Assembly: GCA_028290225.1 (NCBI GenBank)
Contig: JAQGKH010000164.1
Location: forward strand, 1-22,909
DNA from: Devosia sp.
GTDB lineage: Bacteria; Pseudomonadota; Alphaproteobacteria; Rhizobiales; Devosiaceae
DNA length: 22,909 nt
Reading direction: 5' to 3'
Shown here: positions 20,825-22,909 of the stretch, in pieces
How positions within the stretch are numbered: position 1 is the stretch's first letter
Layout of the letters: each line of letters begins with the position of its first letter
The notes under the pieces: generated by a model
The model's database searches: none
What the model was told of the DNA's origin: nothing
What the model saw: the letters and a program-made list of their open reading frames with translations, nothing else
Position numbers and translations under genes: made by a program

Positions 20825-21946
20825 ATGGCCAATGATCTCAGCACACCGCTGACCGGCCGCAAGCGCCCCACCGGCGCCGGCGCACGGCGCGGCTTTCCGG
20901 TGGCGCGGGTGCTGTTGGGTGTCCTGCTGCTGGGCGCCATTGGCGTGGGTGCCCGCCTGCTGCTGGTCGACGATCCACAGGGCGGGCGGCCCAGCCGGGA
21001 AGTGGCGATTACCTCGACGCGCAACGGCAACGAAGTCGCCAGCCAGCTGGGGCAGGGGCCGGTGACTATCACTGCCGATCCCCAGCAGTTCCCCGCGGGC
21101 GAGCCGGTGCCGGCAAGCGCACCCCCGGCGGCAACGCCGCTGGCTGCACCCGATGCCTCGGGCATGATCCCGGACCTCAGTGAAGAAACTGCCGAAGGGC
21201 CGATCCCCCGGATCTCGGCGACGGGTGAAACCCCGTTCAACGCGTATAAGCGCCCCGACAACGGCGCTGCAGCGGGCGGCAAGCCGATGATTGCCCTCGT
21301 GGTCACCGGCCTGGGGATCAACGAGCAGGGCTCGCTGGAAGCGATCGAGCAATTGCCCGACACGGTGAGCCTGGGCTTTGCCCCTTATGGCAAGACCCTG
21401 CGCTCCACCGTCGCCGCCGCCCGCGCCGCCGGCCATGAGGTGCTGCTGGAAATTCCGCTCGAGCCCTTCGACTTTCCCCAGAACGATCCGGGGCCCCAGA
21501 CCCTGCTGACCGGCGAGCCCACCCAGGCCAATCTCGATCGCTTGTTCTGGCTGATGGCGCGCTTCGGGGGCTATGCGGGGGTGCTCAACAATATGGGCGC
21601 GCGCTTCACCGCATCGGGCGCCGACTTTGCTCCGATCGTCGAGGAACTGGGCGCACGCGGTCTCGGCTACCTCGATGACGGTTCCTCCAACCGCTCGCTC
21701 GCCCCGCAACTGACAAGCAGCAACAAGGTGCCGTTTGCCCGGGCCGACCTCCTGGTCGACGCCAATCCGGCGCGGGACGCCATTCTCGCAGCGCTGGGGA
21801 GCCTTGAAGCCAAGGCGGTGGAGAATGGCGCGGCAATCGGTATTGTGAGCGCGCTGCCGATTTCGGTCTCCACCATCGCCGAATGGTCCCGCGAGCTGGA
21901 AAGCCGGGGCGTGGTGCTGGTGCCGGCCACGGCCCTGATGAAATAG
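20825..21946 (+). CDS. Divergent polysaccharide deacetylase (YibQ-like)
   Basis: Membrane-anchored periplasmic protein of 373 aa. One N-terminal transmembrane segment (VARVLLGVLLLGAIGVGARLLL, abbreviated here as the hydrophobic run at about residues 26-47) is followed by a Pro/Ala-rich linker to about residue 145. Confidence 0.88.
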   Translation: MANDLSTPLTGRKRPTGAGARRGFPVARVLLGVLLLGAIGVGARLLLVDDPQGGRPSREVAITSTRNGNEVASQLGQGPVTITADPQQFPAGEPVPASAPPAATPLAAPDASGMIPDLSEETAEGPIPRISATGETPFNAYKRPDNGAAAGGKPMIALVVTGLGINEQGSLEAIEQLPDTVSLGFAPYGKTLRSTVAAARAAGHEVLLEIPLEPFDFPQNDPGPQTLLTGEPTQANLDRLFWLMARFGGYAGVLNNMGARFTASGADFAPIVEELGARGLGYLDDGSSNRSLAPQLTSSNKVPFARADLLVDANPARDAILAALGSLEAKAVENGAAIGIVSALPISVSTIAEWSRELESRGVVLVPATALMK

Positions 21947-21957
21947 AGTGTTGTCCC

Positions 21958-22494
21958 ATGTCCCAGCGCCCCTCGCGCGAAAGCCTGCCCTATCGTGACT
22001 GCGTCGGCATTGCCGTGTTCAACCCCGCGGGCAATGTGTTTATCGGCCGCCGCAAGTTCGAGGATGACCCGGAGAAATCGGCCGAACACGGCGCGCCCTG
22101 GCAAATGCCGCAAGGCGGCATCGATGCGGGCGAGGACCCGTTGCGCGCCGCGCTGCGCGAATTGCACGAGGAAACCAATATCACCGCGGTGAGCCTGCTC
22201 GCCGAGGCGCCGGAATGGATCTATTACGATCTGCCCGATGACGAGCTGGGTATCGCCCTCAAGGGCCGGTTCCGCGGGCAGCGCCAGCGCTGGTTCGCCT
22301 TTGCCTTCACTGGCCAGGACAGCGATATCGATGTCCATTCCCCCGGGGGCGGCAAGTTTTCGGCCGAGTTCGACCAGTGGCGCTGGGAGCGCCTGTCGCG
22401 CCTGCCATCGCTGATCGTGCCGTTCAAGAAGCAGGCCTATGAGAAGGTCGTGGCCGCCTTTGCCGATATTCCGCAGCGCTTCACCCATGCGTGA
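21958..22494 (+). CDS. rppH: RNA pyrophosphohydrolase (Nudix)
   Basis: Removes pyrophosphate from the 5' end of transcripts, which triggers RNase E-dependent mRNA decay. The 178-aa protein has an early PYRDCVGIAVFNPAGNVFIG strand region, the WQMPQGG segment, and a Nudix box beginning at Gly53 (GGIDAGEDPLRAALRELHEE), continuing with TNI; the penultimate Gly of the generic box is Asn, which I recall for other alphaproteobacterial RppH. The C-terminal part has FDQWRWERLSRLPSLIVPFK, typical of the RppH/YgdP group rather than other Nudix enzymes. The ATG at 21958 is used, with only a weak AGAG upstream. It follows the deacetylase gene by 11 bases and is probably cotranscribed. Confidence 0.96.
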   Translation: MSQRPSRESLPYRDCVGIAVFNPAGNVFIGRRKFEDDPEKSAEHGAPWQMPQGGIDAGEDPLRAALRELHEETNITAVSLLAEAPEWIYYDLPDDELGIALKGRFRGQRQRWFAFAFTGQDSDIDVHSPGGGKFSAEFDQWRWERLSRLPSLIVPFKKQAYEKVVAAFADIPQRFTHA

Positions 22495-22500
22495 TGTGCG

Positions 22501-22909
22501 GTGAAGACCATCGGTCTCATCGGTGGGATGAGCTGGGAATCCACCGCGCACTACTACGCTGCCCTGAACCGGCAAACCGCTCGCTTGCGGGGCGGGCTTC
22601 ACTCCGCACCGATCCTGCTGCATTCGCTCGATTTCGCCCCAATCGCCGCCATGCAGAAGGCCGGGGAATGGGAGCGCGCCGGCGAGCTGCTTGCCAGCAG
22701 CGCCCGGGCTCTCGAAGGCGCAGGCGCCGAAGTGCTCGGGTTGGCCACCAACACCATGCACCATGTGGCCGCGCCCATCATTGCGGCGTTGCGGGTGCCG
22801 TTTATCCATATCGCCGATCCCACCGGCGATGCGCTTGTGGCCGATGGCATGCGCCGGGTCGGCCTGCTGGGCACCAGCTTCACCATGGAGATGCCGTTCT
22901 ATCGCGAGC
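22501..22909 (+). CDS. Aspartate/glutamate racemase family protein, partial (3' end outside window)
   Basis: Reading frame opens at GTG 22501, six bases after the rppH stop, and is still open at the window edge (136 codons seen). It starts (M)KTIGLIGGMSWESTAHYYAA, typical of the YgeA-type aspartate/glutamate racemases. The first active-site position carries Thr in LATNTMHHV where classical aspartate racemases have Cys; YgeA-like enzymes are known for a Thr/Cys pair. The second catalytic Cys and the C-terminal half lie beyond the window. Family members interconvert L- and D-Asp or Glu, or related substrates. The tight spacing suggests cotranscription with rppH. Confidence 0.88.
   Translation, partial: MKTIGLIGGMSWESTAHYYAALNRQTARLRGGLHSAPILLHSLDFAPIAAMQKAGEWERAGELLASSARALEGAGAEVLGLATNTMHHVAAPIIAALRVPFIHIADPTGDALVADGMRRVGLLGTSFTMEMPFYRE

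Noticed and set aside
19102..21363. Minus-strand open frame of 753 codons antisense to ctpA and neighbours
   Set aside because: No recognisable motif and fully covered by real plus-strand genes with signal peptides and catalytic residues; typical GC-rich shadow frame.
1..22909. CRISPR array, insertion sequences, phage or defence genes
   Set aside because: No regularly spaced repeats, transposase, integrase, nuclease or toxin-antitoxin-like sequence was recognised on either strand.

Overview
The window is high-GC alphaproteobacterial DNA, most likely from the Hyphomicrobiales (Rhizobiales); a Devosia-like genus is my guess. The evidence is the gene order rplU-rpmA-GNAT-obgE-proB-proA-nadD-rsfS-rlmH-EnvC-like-ctpA-divergent polysaccharide deacetylase-rppH, the long Ala/Lys-rich tail on L21, and G+C-rich palindromic intergenic repeats. 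I ran no database search; family calls rest on recognised motifs and remembered homologues.

The left third (1-8.6 kb) looks accessory. A five-gene operon (228-4344) encodes a NitT/TauT-type ABC importer: a periplasmic binding protein, two different permeases flanking one ATPase, and a fumarylpyruvate-hydrolase-like FAH enzyme translationally coupled to the last permease. The layout suggests uptake and cleavage of a small organic acid, but the substrate is not readable from sequence. A perfect hairpin closes the operon. Next come a possible 47-codon minus-strand ORF (weak), a YfeH-type SBF-like transporter with A+T-richer codons, and a monomeric NADP-isocitrate dehydrogenase. A gene-poor stretch with small palindromes (8036-8612) runs up to a tRNA-Ser(CGA) gene on the minus strand.

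The right two thirds (8.7-22.9 kb) are conserved core. A secreted metallo-beta-lactamase-fold protein precedes rplU-rpmA, which has a good sigma70-like promoter, a leader of roughly 185 nt with three hairpins, and a strong terminator. A GNAT acetyltransferase overlaps obgE, and proB overlaps proA (first two steps of proline synthesis). Then follow nadD (NAD synthesis), rsfS (ribosome silencing), a LysE-type exporter on the opposite strand, and rlmH (23S rRNA methylation). A cell-envelope trio follows: an EnvC-like amidase activator with a degenerate LytM domain, the periplasmic protease CtpA, and a YibQ-like divergent polysaccharide deacetylase. The window ends with rppH (RNA 5' pyrophosphohydrolase) and the 5' part of an aspartate/glutamate racemase that runs off the edge.

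I see no CRISPR array, insertion sequence, phage gene or defence gene. The items most worth a second look are the two-permease importer with its coupled FAH enzyme, the structured rplU leader with a mini-ORF, the palindromic repeats at obgE/proB and proA/nadD, and the inverted exporter gene inside an otherwise collinear cluster.
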